A DNA stretch of 64,000 nucleotides from Udaeobacter sp963725505 (GCA_963725505.1 CAVRYN010000007.1:186001-250000), one strand, 5' to 3'. Positions 55,015 through 64,000 are shown, numbered from the stretch's first letter. Notes: generated by a model from the letters alone, not told the origin. Translations and numbers: made by a program.

Positions 55015-55893
55015 GTGCAAAACGAAGAAGCCAGCGGCACGGCGCTACTTATCGCTGCGAGCATGGTGCTTCTGCATCATGATCCAAAATATTCAGGCCT
55101 CGTCTCGAAGACTTCTGCGGATTTGTGCGCTCACATGCTCGAGACCTATTCGCTCCAGACGCGTTTGCTCTTGAAAATTGTTCGGCACGGCTGCTTTCGA
55201 CCAATCGCGAAGCTGATCGAGCGCGTGACGATCCCAGGAATTTTGCTGCATTACGCCTTGCGAAAAAAATGTATCGCCGCACTCGCACGCTCAGCGCTTA
55301 CGAATGGAGCAAGACAAGTCGTCGTCGTTGGCGCAGGCTTCGATCCGCTATGTCTCGAATTACGGCGGGATTTCCCAGATGTGCAGTTTTGGGAGATCGA
55401 TCATCCGGCAACCCAGCGCCACAAAGCGCGCGTCTTTCCCGAAATTGGCGGTGAACGATTGCATTTTATCGCGGTTGACTTGAACGCTGCTCTCGATGGA
55501 GAAACTCTGATCAAAAGCGGCTTCGATCCGGCTCAACGGACATTCTGGATAGCTGAAGGACTCCTGATGTATCTGCCGGCAGATATCGTTTCCTCGTTAA
55601 TGAGAACATTGAAAAGCCTGAGCGCTTCGCGCAGCCAGTTTGCATTTACATTCATGGAAAAGCAGAGCGACGGCCGGATTCGCTTCCATTCGCAAAGCAA
55701 ACTGGTCGATTGGTGGTTGCGTGAACGCAGCGAGCGATTCGTCTGGGGAACGGCGCGAGGTGAACTTGCTGATCTTATGCGTCCCTGGCGCGTGATCCGA
55801 TTTTTCGATCACGATAATCTGCGCGAACTGCGGCCCGGCCTGGCCGATGAACCAATCGCCAAAGGCGAGGCAATTTGTCTGGCCGAAATTTAA
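55015..55893 (+). CDS. LCM-family SAM-dependent methyltransferase
   Basis: GTG start at 55015. The SAM motif VVVVGAGFDPLCLELRR, WEIDHPATQRHKARVFPE, and WIAEGLLMYLPADIV are the Leu-carboxyl-methyltransferase/PPM type (putative SAM methyltransferase). The substrate is unknown; relatives in bacteria methylate small molecules. Length 292. It lies 18 bases after the MECR-type gene on the same strand, so likely one operon. Confidence 0.85.
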   Translation: MQNEEASGTALLIAASMVLLHHDPKYSGLVSKTSADLCAHMLETYSLQTRLLLKIVRHGCFRPIAKLIERVTIPGILLHYALRKKCIAALARSALTNGARQVVVVGAGFDPLCLELRRDFPDVQFWEIDHPATQRHKARVFPEIGGERLHFIAVDLNAALDGETLIKSGFDPAQRTFWIAEGLLMYLPADIVSSLMRTLKSLSASRSQFAFTFMEKQSDGRIRFHSQSKLVDWWLRERSERFVWGTARGELADLMRPWRVIRFFDHDNLRELRPGLADEPIAKGEAICLAEI

Positions 55894-55914
55894 CTGGCTC
55901 TACTAAACTGCCGC

Positions 55915-57379
55915 ATGCTGACCCGGCGCGAATTCATACGCGGTGCAGCACTCTTCGCGCTTGCGCCCCGCATTTTCGCAGCACGCGAGAGAGAGATTTG
56001 GGTTAATGACGTCCATTCCCAGCTCAATCGCACCCGTGTTCGTGAGCTGCTGAGACCGCGCACCAGAGACGAGCTCGCAGAAATTGTGCGTTCGGCGTCG
56101 AGAAAAGGCTTGTCTATCTCCGTTTCAGGGTGCCGGCATTCAATGGGCGGACAGCAATTTGCCACGGACAGTGTTTGCATCGACGCGCGTTCACTTGCTC
56201 ACGTGATTTCATTCGATCAAGAGCGCGGTTTGATTGAAGTGGGAGCCGGCATCCAATGGCCGAAATTGATTCGCGCTTATCTCGATGCTCAACGGGACAG
56301 CGCAAAGCAATGGGGTATCGCGCAAAAACAAACGGGCGCCGACACATTCACACTGGGCGGAAGCCTCTCGTCGAACGTGCACGGGCGCGGTCTGGCAATG
56401 AAGCCGCTGATTTCCAACATCGAATCATTCACCTTGGTCAACGCCGACGGGAAATCGATTCGCTGTTCGCGCGATGAGAACAACGAATTGTTCCGAGTCG
56501 CGATCGGCGGCTACGGGCTCTTTGGATTGATCGAGAGCGTAACACTTCGGCTCGTTCCCAGGCAAAAATTGCGGCGTATAGTCGAGATAATTCGCGCGGA
56601 CGATCTGCCGAAAGACTTCGAAGAACGAATAGCGCAGAAGTTTCTTTACGGGGATTTTCAGTTTTCCGTCGACGAAAAGTCGCCGGACTTCCTCCAGCGC
56701 GGTGTGTTTTCTTGCTACCAGCCGATCGACGAACACGAACCTATCGTGGCTAAAAAGGAGCTACGCGATGATGACTGGCTGGAGCTGCTGCGGCTTGCTT
56801 ACACAGATCGCGACAAGGCTTTCAAACGTTACAGCGATTACTATTTGTCGACGAACGGGCAGACTTATTGGTCCGACACGAATCAACTTAGCGCCTATTT
56901 GCCGAATTACGCCCAGAAGATTCGGGAACAAATCGGAGGAGAAGAATCGAGCCTCATCATTACCGAAATTTACGTTCCGCGCACTGACCTTCCAGACTTT
57001 CTCGCGCAGGCGGCAGAACTGTTGCGGTCGAATCGCACGGTCGTGATCTACGGTACCGTCCGACTAATCGAAAAAGACGATGAGAGCTTTCCTGGCGTGG
57101 GCGAAAGAACCTTATGCGTGCGTAATCTTCAATCTGCTCACCTTTCATACACCGCGAGGCATCGAAGCGTCGGCGCATTCCTTTCGCGGCCTGATCGATT
57201 TGGCGATAGCCCGCAGCGGAAGTTATTACCTGACGTATCATAAATTCGCCAAACCCGAGCAAGTCATGGCGTGCTATCCGCAGTTCAAACAATTTCTCGA
57301 CCTGAAGAGAAAGTATGATCCCACTGAACGTTTTCAGAGTGATTGGTACCGCTATTACCGAAACCTCTTCGCGAGTTAA
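55915..57379 (+). pseudogene. Tat-exported FAD-linked oxidase with one frameshift
   Basis: Begins with a twin-arginine-type signal (LTRREFIRGAALFALAPR). VAO-type FAD domain: SVSGCRHSMGGQQFATDSVC, IDARSLAHVISFDQERGLI, GADTFTLGGSLSSNVHGRGL. Near 57089-57092 one extra base makes the tail change frame; the correct tail is AWAKEPYACVIFNLLTFHTP, GSYYLTYHKFAKPEQVMACY and RFQSDWYRYYRNLFAS, ending at 57379. Read as one gene it is about 488 codons. Substrate (sugar alcohol, aldonolactone-type) unknown. Confidence 0.83.
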
Positions 57380-57409
57380 TGCCTAAAGGAGAAAAAGCGC
57401 GATCCCTTC

Positions 57410-58672
57410 ATGCCACCGTTCGCCATCATTGCTTTGGTTCTAATTCTCGCGCGCGCGACCGCTGAACTGTGGCTGAGCCGACTGAACCAACGTCACGTGC
57501 GCGCGCATGCGAACGAAGTGCCGCATGCATTTCACGGAGTCATTGACGAGGCGACGTATCGCCGTTCAGTCGATTACACGCTGGCCAAGAGCCGCTTTGG
57601 AGATATCGGCGGCGTGTTCGATACCGTGGTGCTAATCGTCGTGCTTTTCAGCGGCGTGTTGCCATGGGCGTTTGAAAGATTCAGCGCGACCTTCGGCACG
57701 TCGATCCCGGCGATGGCTGGTTTCCTTTTCGCTACAGGCATCGCCTTGAGCATCCCGGCGTTACCGTTCGCCTGGTATGCGCAATTCAAACTCGAAGAGC
57801 GATTCGGTTTCAACACCATGACGATGAAGACATGGCTGCTCGATCACGTGAAAGGATTGCTGCTCGCGCTGCTGCTGGGCTATCCCCTGCTTGCACTGGT
57901 GTTGAAAATGATCGTGTGGACTGGCGCAAACTGGTGGCTTTGGGCAGCGACGGTTGTCATCGCGTTTCAATTGCTCCTGCTGCTCGTTGCGCCGGCGATC
58001 ATCATGCCGCTTTTCAATAAGTTCACGCCGCTGGCGGAAGGAGCGTTGCGGGAGCGCCTCTTTGCGTTGGCGCAGCGCACGGATATTCCCACGCGCAGCA
58101 TCGAGGTGATGGATGGCAGCAAACGCTCGCGTCACTCCAACGCCTTCTTTACCGGACTCGGACGTTTTCGAAAAATTGTCCTGTTCGACACACTCATCGC
58201 GCAGCTCACCGAGCCAGAACTGGAATCCGTGCTTGCGCATGAAATTGGCCACTACAAAAAGCGCCACGTACTGAAGTTGCTCGGGGTTTCCATTGCTGGC
58301 GTCTTCGTGGCGTTCGCCGCGATTGCGTGGCTGGCGCGTCAGCAATGGTTTTATCGCGCGTTTGGTTTCGAGCATCAGGGAGGCTTTGCCGCTGCGAGTG
58401 TCGTCCCTGCGATGCTGCTGTTTGCGCTGCTGGCAGGGACCATAAGTTTCTGGCTTTCGCCCTTCATTCATATCTGGTCGCGCCGTTTCGAATACGAGGC
58501 GGATGCATTCGCGCGTGCGACAATGGGAGAGGCGCAATCGCTTATTCATGCACTGCGCAAATTGAGCGAAAAAAATCTGAGCAATCTCACTCCGCATCCG
58601 CTCTACAGCAGCTTTTATTACTCGCATCCGACCCTGCTCGAACGGGAACGCGCGCTGCGAATAGCAGTTTAG
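57410..58672 (+). CDS. M48 Ste24-like membrane metalloprotease
   Basis: Six to seven membrane helices with an N-terminal CAAX-protease-like segment. Zinc site VLAHEIGHYKKRHVLKLLG (HExxH), later FEYEADAFARATMG with the third ligand, and a family end SHPTLLERERALRIAV. Cytosolic-facing catalysis at the membrane, as in Ste24/HtpX. Length 420. It follows the FAD oxidase gene by 30 bases. Confidence 0.92.
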   Translation: MPPFAIIALVLILARATAELWLSRLNQRHVRAHANEVPHAFHGVIDEATYRRSVDYTLAKSRFGDIGGVFDTVVLIVVLFSGVLPWAFERFSATFGTSIPAMAGFLFATGIALSIPALPFAWYAQFKLEERFGFNTMTMKTWLLDHVKGLLLALLLGYPLLALVLKMIVWTGANWWLWAATVVIAFQLLLLLVAPAIIMPLFNKFTPLAEGALRERLFALAQRTDIPTRSIEVMDGSKRSRHSNAFFTGLGRFRKIVLFDTLIAQLTEPELESVLAHEIGHYKKRHVLKLLGVSIAGVFVAFAAIAWLARQQWFYRAFGFEHQGGFAAASVVPAMLLFALLAGTISFWLSPFIHIWSRRFEYEADAFARATMGEAQSLIHALRKLSEKNLSNLTPHPLYSSFYYSHPTLLERERALRIAV

Positions 58673-58759
58673 CGCAAGCACACATGGTCCGCGTTTTGCC
58701 AAGCAGACAACATCGGCGCTCGCCGCGGCGAGCACCGCTACAACGTGCGCTGTTGTAAA

Positions 58760-59938
58760 ATGTCGAAAGTTATCGTCGTTGGAGCGGGCATCAACGGGGT
58801 GACGGCCGCAATCGAATTAAAGAAACGCGGTCACAAGGTGACGTTGGTCGATCCAGGACCACTGCCGCACCCGCTTGCGGCATCCACCGATATCAGTAAA
58901 GCCGTGCGCAGGGCTTACGGCGCGGATGAGGATTACACGGCGCTGGCCGATCGCTCGATCAAACTCTGGCGCAAATGGAATGAGGAATACAGTGTGGAAC
59001 TGTATCACGAAGTCGGGGTGATGTTCGTGCGTCGGCGGGAAATGAAGCCTGGCGATTTTGAATACGAAAGTTTCAAAATATTGGAGCGCCGCGGACACAA
59101 GATCGAGCGCATGAACTCGGTGCGATTCTGGAAGCGTTTTCCGGCTTGGAATCCGGAACTTTATCAGGATGGCGTTCTTGAGCTGGAGGCCGGATATGCG
59201 GAGAGCGGTCGCGTCGTTGCAATATTAGTTGGGAGCGCCAAATCACTCGGAATTGAACTGCGGGAAGGCGTCAGGTTTTCGCGGTTGGATGAGGGTGACG
59301 ATCGCGTAAGCGGCATCGTGCTCGATGACGGACAACGAATCGCCGGTGACTCTGTCGTCATGGCAGTCGGCGCATGGACGCCGTATCTGCTGTCGTTTAC
59401 GAAAAAGTTCTTTCGTGCCAACGGCCAGCCGGTCTTTCACCTGAAGCCTCGACAGCCCGAGCTATTCGCGCCCGAGCGTTTCCCGGTTTTCGGCGCGGAC
59501 ATTACAACGACCGGCTACTATGGATTTCCAGTCAATCGCGACGGCGTGGTGAAGATCGCAAATCACGGTCCTGGGCGGGAGATGTCGCCAGAATCCCCGG
59601 GACGCGCTGTTACTGCCGAAGATGAAGGGAACTTGCGCGAATTTCTGTCATCGACATTTCCTTCGCTGGCAGATGCCCCAATTGTTTACTCGCGGGTCTG
59701 CATGTATTGCGACACGCACGATGGCCATTTTTGGATCGCACCCGACCCGGAGCGCCAAGGATTAGTAATTGCTGCAGGGGATTGTGGACATGGATTTAAG
59801 TTTGCGCCTGTGCTTGGTGAAATCATTGCCGACGCAGTAGAAGGAAAAGACAGCCCGCTGCTGGCAAAATTTCGTTGGCGACCGGATGTGCGCGCGGGAA
59901 GCGGGACAGACGTCGCACGCTTTCAGGGGAATTTGTAG
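58760..59938 (+). CDS. FAD-dependent oxidoreductase, monomeric sarcosine-oxidase-like
   Basis: DAO superfamily. GxGxxG in VIVVGAGINGVTAAIELKKR, GVMFVRRREMKPGDF, and VCMYCDTHDGHFWIAPDP, whose Cys matches the covalent flavin Cys of sarcosine oxidase, with GDCGHGFKFAPVLGEI at the end. Oxidises an amine or amino acid in the cytoplasm. ATG 58760 (MSKVIVVG) is the family start; an ATG at 58745 adds MRCCK. The stop TTG TAG begins a TGTAGCCGG repeat. Confidence 0.87.
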   Translation: MSKVIVVGAGINGVTAAIELKKRGHKVTLVDPGPLPHPLAASTDISKAVRRAYGADEDYTALADRSIKLWRKWNEEYSVELYHEVGVMFVRRREMKPGDFEYESFKILERRGHKIERMNSVRFWKRFPAWNPELYQDGVLELEAGYAESGRVVAILVGSAKSLGIELREGVRFSRLDEGDDRVSGIVLDDGQRIAGDSVVMAVGAWTPYLLSFTKKFFRANGQPVFHLKPRQPELFAPERFPVFGADITTTGYYGFPVNRDGVVKIANHGPGREMSPESPGRAVTAEDEGNLREFLSSTFPSLADAPIVYSRVCMYCDTHDGHFWIAPDPERQGLVIAAGDCGHGFKFAPVLGEIIADAVEGKDSPLLAKFRWRPDVRAGSGTDVARFQGNL

Positions 59939-60017
59939 CCGGCACCCTGTGGGCGACGCGACACAAACGTTCGCTACAACATCAGCCCCGCGCTTCGCAC
60001 AGCGAAGCGGCTACAGT
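59936..60017. repeat. TGTAGCC...GCTACA composite repeat
   Basis: TGTAGCCGGCACCCTGTGGG, CGCTACAAC, then a CTTCGCACAGCGAAGC hairpin and GGCTACAG. It overlaps the stop of the sarcosine-oxidase-like gene. Confidence 0.75.
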
Positions 60018-60029
60018 AAGATTCGACAG

Positions 60030-60512
60030 CTAAGAAGCTGTCGCCCCTTGCGCCGTCTCCTTTTTTGGTCGGCGTTTTAGCAGGGTGATTTGCTTGATGC
60101 GCGCCGAATCGGATGGGCTCCATGTAGCAACTTCAGGATCATCCTTAAAAGCGTTGTGGACGAGGCGCCGCTCGTAGGAATTCATCGGCTCAAGCTGCAG
60201 CGAACGGCCGGTAATGCGCACGCGGTCAGCCAATTCTCGTACTCGTTGCACGATGCGATCTTCGCGCATCGAACGGTAGTGTTCGCAGTCGACGATGACT
60301 TTTTCAGCGTCTTTGTCCCTGGCTTGCAGCAACCGGTTAAGCAAAAACTGCATGGCCTCGAGCGTCTCGCCGTTACGTCCAATGAGGCGCCGGCTTTCTT
60401 CGGTATAAATCTGCAGCGTCGGGTTGCCACCTTCATTGGTGGTTTCCTCGATTTGCACAACGAAACCGAGATAACCCAGCATGGTGTCGAGCAGATCCTT
60501 CGGGGTCATCAT
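60030..60512 (-). CDS. khpB: KH/R3H RNA-binding protein KhpB (Jag)
   Basis: ATG-ATG at 60512/60509 overlaps the yidC stop by 4 bases, so it is translated from the yidC transcript. Jag-type N-terminus lacking; KH core ESRRLIGRNGETLEAMQFLL, then VIVDCEHYRSMREDRI and R3H NSYERRLVHNAFKDDPEVAT. RNA-binding, often linked to cell-division and sRNA control. The first ~100 residues of the open frame (to 60830) overlap yidC and are not real. Length ~160. Confidence 0.93.
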   Translation of the reverse strand: MMTPKDLLDTMLGYLGFVVQIEETTNEGGNPTLQIYTEESRRLIGRNGETLEAMQFLLNRLLQARDKDAEKVIVDCEHYRSMREDRIVQRVRELADRVRITGRSLQLEPMNSYERRLVHNAFKDDPEVATWSPSDSARIKQITLLKRRPKKETAQGATAS

Positions 60513-62227
60513 CGTTTTCGTTTTCCGATGGGCGCAACTTTTTCGAGCGTCGGCACGGGTTGTCGTTTGTTCTGATAAAATTGCAGGATGCTGAAAAGAT
60601 TTTGTGCAGTGTAATACAATGCCAGAGCTGCCGCAAAATTGTAGCAGATAAACAGAAAGATGAGCGGCGTAAACATCATTACCCGGCGCTGCGTGGGATC
60701 GCCTGTCTTGGGCGTCATTGCCATGAGCCAAATCTGGGTCGCGGCCATGCAGAGCGGAATGATGTTGATCGGCCAGCCGAGCAACGGCAGATGCGCTACC
60801 GTGTCCGGCTGAGAAAGATCTTTTACCCAAAGAAACTGTGCGTTTCGCAATTCCACTGCCTGACCGAGCATTTTAAAGAGACCGAAGAAGATCGGGATTT
60901 GGATCATCATCGGCAGACAGCCACCGACAGGATTAATGCCGTATTGCTTGTAAAGCTTCATCACCTCCTGGTTCATCCGGGTTGGATCATCTTTGTATTT
61001 TTCGCGCAGCTCCTGCATTTTCGGGTTGAGCGCGGCCATCTGGCGCATCGAGCGGTTCGCTTTGTTTTGAATTGGCCAAAGCGTGAGTTTGATGATGGTA
61101 GTCAGAGCCAGGATTGCGAGACCGTAGTCATGCAACCAACTGTGGAGCAGGTTCATGAAGTTGAGCAAAAACTGGCAGACGATTTTGAACATCCCGAAGT
61201 CCATGACCTCGGCCTCATTGTGCGGAAGTTGCGCCAGACGATGGTAAAGTTTCGGGCCAGCGTAGATTTCAAAGCGAGCGCTGTAAGTTTGACCGGGCTG
61301 CAGCTCAAACGCCGGCATGCCAAGTGCACCCTCGATTCCGAGTAACTTTTGGTCCGACGCACGTTCGATATCAAAGTGCTTGCCCCATACGCCTGTCGCT
61401 TTCGCAGTGAGCGGCGCGATCAAAGTTGTGAAAAATTGATTGCTCACCGCAACCCATTCTGCACCGGCAATACTCTCCTGATAATAGGGGCGGGCGGTGC
61501 GCTGCCCCAGACCGAGAAGACCGCCGCTGCTTCCGAACCAACCGACATCGATTCCTTTCGCTCTTCCGTCGATGCACCAGACCAGACGCGTGTACGAAGG
61601 GTAATCCCTCGGATGAATTGGGGCCGCGGAACCAAGCGCCACAAAGTAGCCACCGCTTTGATACGGCTTGTCGCCCCGGTTTTCGAGATCAACGTCCATT
61701 TCGATCACGTAGTTGTCTTTGTTCTCTGGAGATTTTTCGAAGAAGAACTTTTTCCGGATAACGAGTTGCTCGGCAGACGTGTGCTCAAATTGCACCGCGT
61801 CCGATTGCACGGATGCTGTAAACTCGGGGAGCGTCGGCGCGGCCGGTTGCTCCAAAATTGCGCCGATCGGCGCGCTCTGATCTGAATTTAACACAACGCG
61901 CTGCCCTTTCTCGGCTATCTGCCTGAGCAGGACCGCTTCCTTAATTCCACCGCCGCGATTTGTCAGACGCAGTTCAACGTCTGAATTGCGCAATGTCTCG
62001 ATCTTCTCAGCAAAGGTCGGAGTTGGTGCACTGCTTGACGCAGCTTCGGCGACAGGAGTCGGCAATGGCGAAGGCGCAAGAATTGCGGGAGTTGCCGTGG
62101 GGGAAGTCTGGCCCGGCGCAACGCTGACGGGAGCAGGTCTGGGAGCCATCTGCTTTGCCAGATAGATTTCCCACAGGACGAGCCCAATCACGCAAAGAGC
62201 AACGACAATCCACGCAGTTCGATCCAT
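60509..62227 (-). CDS. yidC: Membrane protein insertase YidC
   Basis: Inserts and folds inner-membrane proteins with or without Sec. N-terminal helix AWIVVALCVIGLVLWEI, a Pro/Ala-rich linker, a large periplasmic beta-domain (EMDVDLENRGDKPYQSGGYF), then the conserved insertase core WPIQNKANRSMRQMAALNPK, MNQEVMKLYKQYGINPVGG, PMMIQIPIFFGLFKML. Length 572, standard for Gram-negatives. Gene order is rnpA-yidD-yidC-khpB. Confidence 0.95.
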   Translation of the reverse strand: MDRTAWIVVALCVIGLVLWEIYLAKQMAPRPAPVSVAPGQTSPTATPAILAPSPLPTPVAEAASSSAPTPTFAEKIETLRNSDVELRLTNRGGGIKEAVLLRQIAEKGQRVVLNSDQSAPIGAILEQPAAPTLPEFTASVQSDAVQFEHTSAEQLVIRKKFFFEKSPENKDNYVIEMDVDLENRGDKPYQSGGYFVALGSAAPIHPRDYPSYTRLVWCIDGRAKGIDVGWFGSSGGLLGLGQRTARPYYQESIAGAEWVAVSNQFFTTLIAPLTAKATGVWGKHFDIERASDQKLLGIEGALGMPAFELQPGQTYSARFEIYAGPKLYHRLAQLPHNEAEVMDFGMFKIVCQFLLNFMNLLHSWLHDYGLAILALTTIIKLTLWPIQNKANRSMRQMAALNPKMQELREKYKDDPTRMNQEVMKLYKQYGINPVGGCLPMMIQIPIFFGLFKMLGQAVELRNAQFLWVKDLSQPDTVAHLPLLGWPINIIPLCMAATQIWLMAMTPKTGDPTQRRVMMFTPLIFLFICYNFAAALALYYTAQNLFSILQFYQNKRQPVPTLEKVAPIGKRKR

Positions 62228-62248
62228 AAAAATTCTTAACGTGGCGGC

Positions 62249-62599
62249 TCACACGGAGCGATCTACCAAGCCGATGTCATGTCGAGCGAAGTCGAGACAT
62301 TCCGTGGAATTACCTATTGGTCGCGTCACAGGATTCCTCGACTTCGCTTGGAATAACGTCTCGTTCCCACCATTGGGTACGGGGTCATATCCACATCCGC
62401 CCCAAGGCTGGCATCGAGCGAGACGCTTCAATCCCAGCCAGCTTCCGTGGCGGATCCCATGCACCTCGACTGCTTCCAAAAAGTATGCCGAACAAGTCGG
62501 CGTAAATCGGCAGCCGGAATCAGGACCGCAAAGCAAACGGAGCAACGGCGAGAGCGTACACTGATAAATGCGAATGAAAAAACGAACCAAGCCGAGCAT
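62249..62599 (-). CDS. yidD: Membrane protein insertion factor YidD
   Basis: LVRFFIRIYQCTLSPLLRLL, CGPDSGCRFTPTCSAYFLEA, RLARCQPWGGCGYDPVP are the YidD core. The ATG overlaps the rnpA TGA as TGATG, so start 62599. The C-terminal ~37 residues after VPNGGNE are not conserved and are encoded by a second-family dispersed repeat. 116 residues including that tail. Confidence 0.93.
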   Translation of the reverse strand: MLGLVRFFIRIYQCTLSPLLRLLCGPDSGCRFTPTCSAYFLEAVEVHGIRHGSWLGLKRLARCQPWGGCGYDPVPNGGNETLFQAKSRNPVTRPIGNSTECLDFARHDIGLVDRSV

Positions 62600-62961
62600 C
62601 AAAGCAGGATAGAAGCGCGCCTTGCCAGACGCAACCACTCATGTTCCAGCGCGCGATAGCCCGCGGTCGCGGCATCTTTCCTGGCAACAAGCACAATCCA
62701 AACGCCTTCTCGCAAGTCATGCTGGTGCCGGCGCACGATTTCCCGCAAACGGCGCCGAACGCGATTGCGAACAACCGCGCTTCCGAGGCGACGTGAAGTA
62801 ATAAAGCCTGCGCGGCAGGGGCCAGAATGCTCCACCGGCAGAACGTTCAGCATTAGCAACTTGCCGCCTCGGGCCGACCCATCTCGTTTGACGCGCTCAT
62901 ATTCTGACGCCCGCGTCAGGCGCCGGCCTTTTGGAAAAGAGAATGAACCTGCTGACTGCAT
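62599..62961 (-). CDS. rnpA: Ribonuclease P protein component
   Basis: RNase P protein: RLTRASEYERVKRDGSARGG, GFITSRRLGSAVVRNRVRRR, LREIVRRHQHDLREGVWIVL. RNR motif present. It matures tRNA 5' ends with the RNA subunit. Upstream a ribosomal protein L34 gene would be expected but none is seen; instead a repeat lipoprotein gene lies there. Confidence 0.95.
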   Translation of the reverse strand: MQSAGSFSFPKGRRLTRASEYERVKRDGSARGGKLLMLNVLPVEHSGPCRAGFITSRRLGSAVVRNRVRRRLREIVRRHQHDLREGVWIVLVARKDAATAGYRALEHEWLRLARRASILL

Positions 62962-63039
62962 CTCGCGCGACTGTACAGCAGAAGTCTTCTCCCGAGAGCC
63001 CTCTCAAGAGAAGACTTTGCAAAAAGAATGGCCTGGAAT

Positions 63040-63291
63040 TTACGAACCGGGCGGTGATTGGGCCGGCGATTCAGTTGTTGAGGCAGGAGACTCGGTCGTT
63101 GTAGCTGGCGATTCCGTTGTTGCAGCAGGAGACTCAACTGTTCCAGCGGCGGAAGAGTCGGTTGCTGACGCCGGACTGCTTGGCGCTGGGGTCTTGGAGA
63201 GTGGAGTACTCATCGGTTCAGTTGTCTCAGTCTTTTGCTCACAGGCCGCAAGGAGTGCGGCACCAGCCAGAATGCAGATATATTTTTTCAT
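63040..63291 (-). CDS. Small lipoprotein with ESPA tandem repeats
   Basis: ATG 63291 (MKKYICILAGAALLAACEQ) with lipobox LAAC. The mature part is Ser/Thr/Pro-rich with three seven-residue units TTESPAT, TTESPAS, TTESPAQ (21-base repeat, about 63051-63130). It is likely a disordered surface-facing anchor; function unknown. An upstream ATG at 63315 adds eight residues. It sits where rpmH is usual. Confidence 0.7.
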   Translation of the reverse strand: MKKYICILAGAALLAACEQKTETTEPMSTPLSKTPAPSSPASATDSSAAGTVESPAATTESPATTTESPASTTESPAQSPPGS

Positions 63292-63400
63292 AGGTGCTAA
63301 TTTGAAACGGCACATTGCTGTAATTGGATCAATCTAGCAAGGCGGTTTTGAGGCGGGATGGCAATTAATTTTCACGCGCAAGGTGTTTGATGAGCGTTGG

Positions 63401-64000
63401 CTAGAGCGGAGGCTCGTATTTGAGCCCGTGCGCTTCCGCCACCGCTCGACAAGTGAGTCGACCGTCGCGGGTGTTGATGCCTCCAATGAGAGCCGGCTGT
63501 TTTTTGCACGCACCATCGAGGCCGAAGTCCGCGAGTAATTCCACATAACGATAGGTCACGTTCGTAAGAGCTTGAGTAGCGGTGCGCGCGTATGCCGCGG
63601 GCATGTTTGCCACGCAATAGTGCGTAACGCCTTCCTCGACGTAAACAGGATCAAGGTGCGTAGTGGGTCGCGATGTCTCCGCGCAGCCGCCCTGATCGAT
63701 GGAAATGTCCACCAGCACGCTGCCGCGTTTCATTTTCCGTAACATCGCGCGCGTGATCAGCTTCGGCGCTTTCGCTCCCGGCAACAGCACTGCGCCAATC
63801 AGCAGGTCGCAATCGGGCATCAACTCCATCAAATTCGCTTCGCTCGAATACAGCGTGTGCAGATTGGCGATGGCCAGATCGAGAAATCGCAACCGTTCAA
63901 CATCAATATCGAGAATGGTTACGTCTGCGCCCAGACCCTTTGCCATTCGCATGGCGTTCACCCCCGAGGTCCCACCGCCAACGACGACGACGCTTCCGGG
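63401..64000 (-). CDS. ald: Alanine dehydrogenase, C-terminal part (continues past the window edge)
   Basis: NAD-dependent oxidation of L-alanine to pyruvate and ammonia. The frame runs off the right edge: PGSVVVVGGGTSGVNAMRMA (Rossmann) begins at the edge. Then DVTILDIDVERLRFLD, LIGAVLLPGAKAPKLITRAM, VLVDISIDQGGCAETSRPTT and YCVANMPAAYARTATQALTN. All typical of Ald. The N-terminal half lies outside the window. Confidence 0.93.
   Translation of the reverse strand, partial: PGSVVVVGGGTSGVNAMRMAKGLGADVTILDIDVERLRFLDLAIANLHTLYSSEANLMELMPDCDLLIGAVLLPGAKAPKLITRAMLRKMKRGSVLVDISIDQGGCAETSRPTTHLDPVYVEEGVTHYCVANMPAAYARTATQALTNVTYRYVELLADFGLDGACKKQPALIGGINTRDGRLTCRAVAEAHGLKYEPPL

Overview
The window looks like chromosome from a Gram-negative soil-type bacterium, most likely Verrucomicrobiota (PVC group). 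The pointers are Lnt, YidC/YidD, Rho, FabI, many exported enzymes, a small export protein ending in a motif I associate with Verrucomicrobia, and very dense dispersed hairpin repeats. The phylum is inferred from gene content and cannot be proved here. Most of the window is ordinary chromosome in short operons. The exception is a decayed accessory stretch at about 31.2-38.1 kb.

Layout. 0.1-6 kb: lnt, a NamZ-type muramidase overlapping a 3D-domain protein and a Mut7-C RNase-like protein, S1/P1 nuclease, dtd. 6-14 kb: small Cys-rich exported protein, TPR/GT-C membrane protein, PLP dehydratase, 1-Cys peroxiredoxin, MtfA peptidase, a GH47 alpha-mannosidase lipoprotein, a Tat-exported HisC-like aminotransferase. 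14-25 kb: coaE-rho-rnd on the minus strand, a BNR/VPS10-like beta-propeller protein, fabI, a small monooxygenase-like protein, a GlcD-type oxidase, an RlpA-like exported protein. 24.5-31 kb: RidA, SDR, RhlE helicase, GNAT, esterase and membrane/exported hypotheticals.

31.2-38.1 kb is the unusual part. It holds a frameshifted large protein whose rebuilt C-terminus carries an RX4H motif as in HEPN RNases, a second heavily shifted gene, a PRTase-fold gene cut by one in-frame stop, a TerB-like gene with a nearly identical partial duplicate, an IS-transposase remnant joined to an Xre-type HTH gene, three copies of a 21-27 bp palindrome, and a MazF/PemK toxin with a tiny acidic partner. I read it as the wreck of a defence or conflict island.

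38.3-50 kb: thiC under a TPP riboswitch and promoter, a SnoaL/DUF4440-like protein, an AmiC-type amidase, TraB/GumN, an M13 peptidase, a TPR protein, a PpiD-like chaperone, an aromatic amino-acid decarboxylase. 50-60 kb: small regulators (LuxR-type HTH, RHH-like), an anti-sigma-like protein, a nucleoside phosphorylase, a CDF transporter, a MECR-type reductase, an LCM-type methyltransferase, a Tat FAD oxidase, an M48 protease, a sarcosine-oxidase-like enzyme. 60-64 kb: khpB-yidC-yidD-rnpA on the minus strand, a repeat lipoprotein, and the C-terminal part of alanine dehydrogenase, cut by the window edge.

Two patterns run through the window. (1) Hairpin repeats of the form TGTAG...CTACA lie between genes, supply the stop codons of several genes, and sit in frame inside rnd and rho. 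(2) Outside the island four genes (M13, decarboxylase, MECR, FAD oxidase) each have one frameshift that is repaired by dropping one base. That could mean gene decay or indel errors in the assembly.
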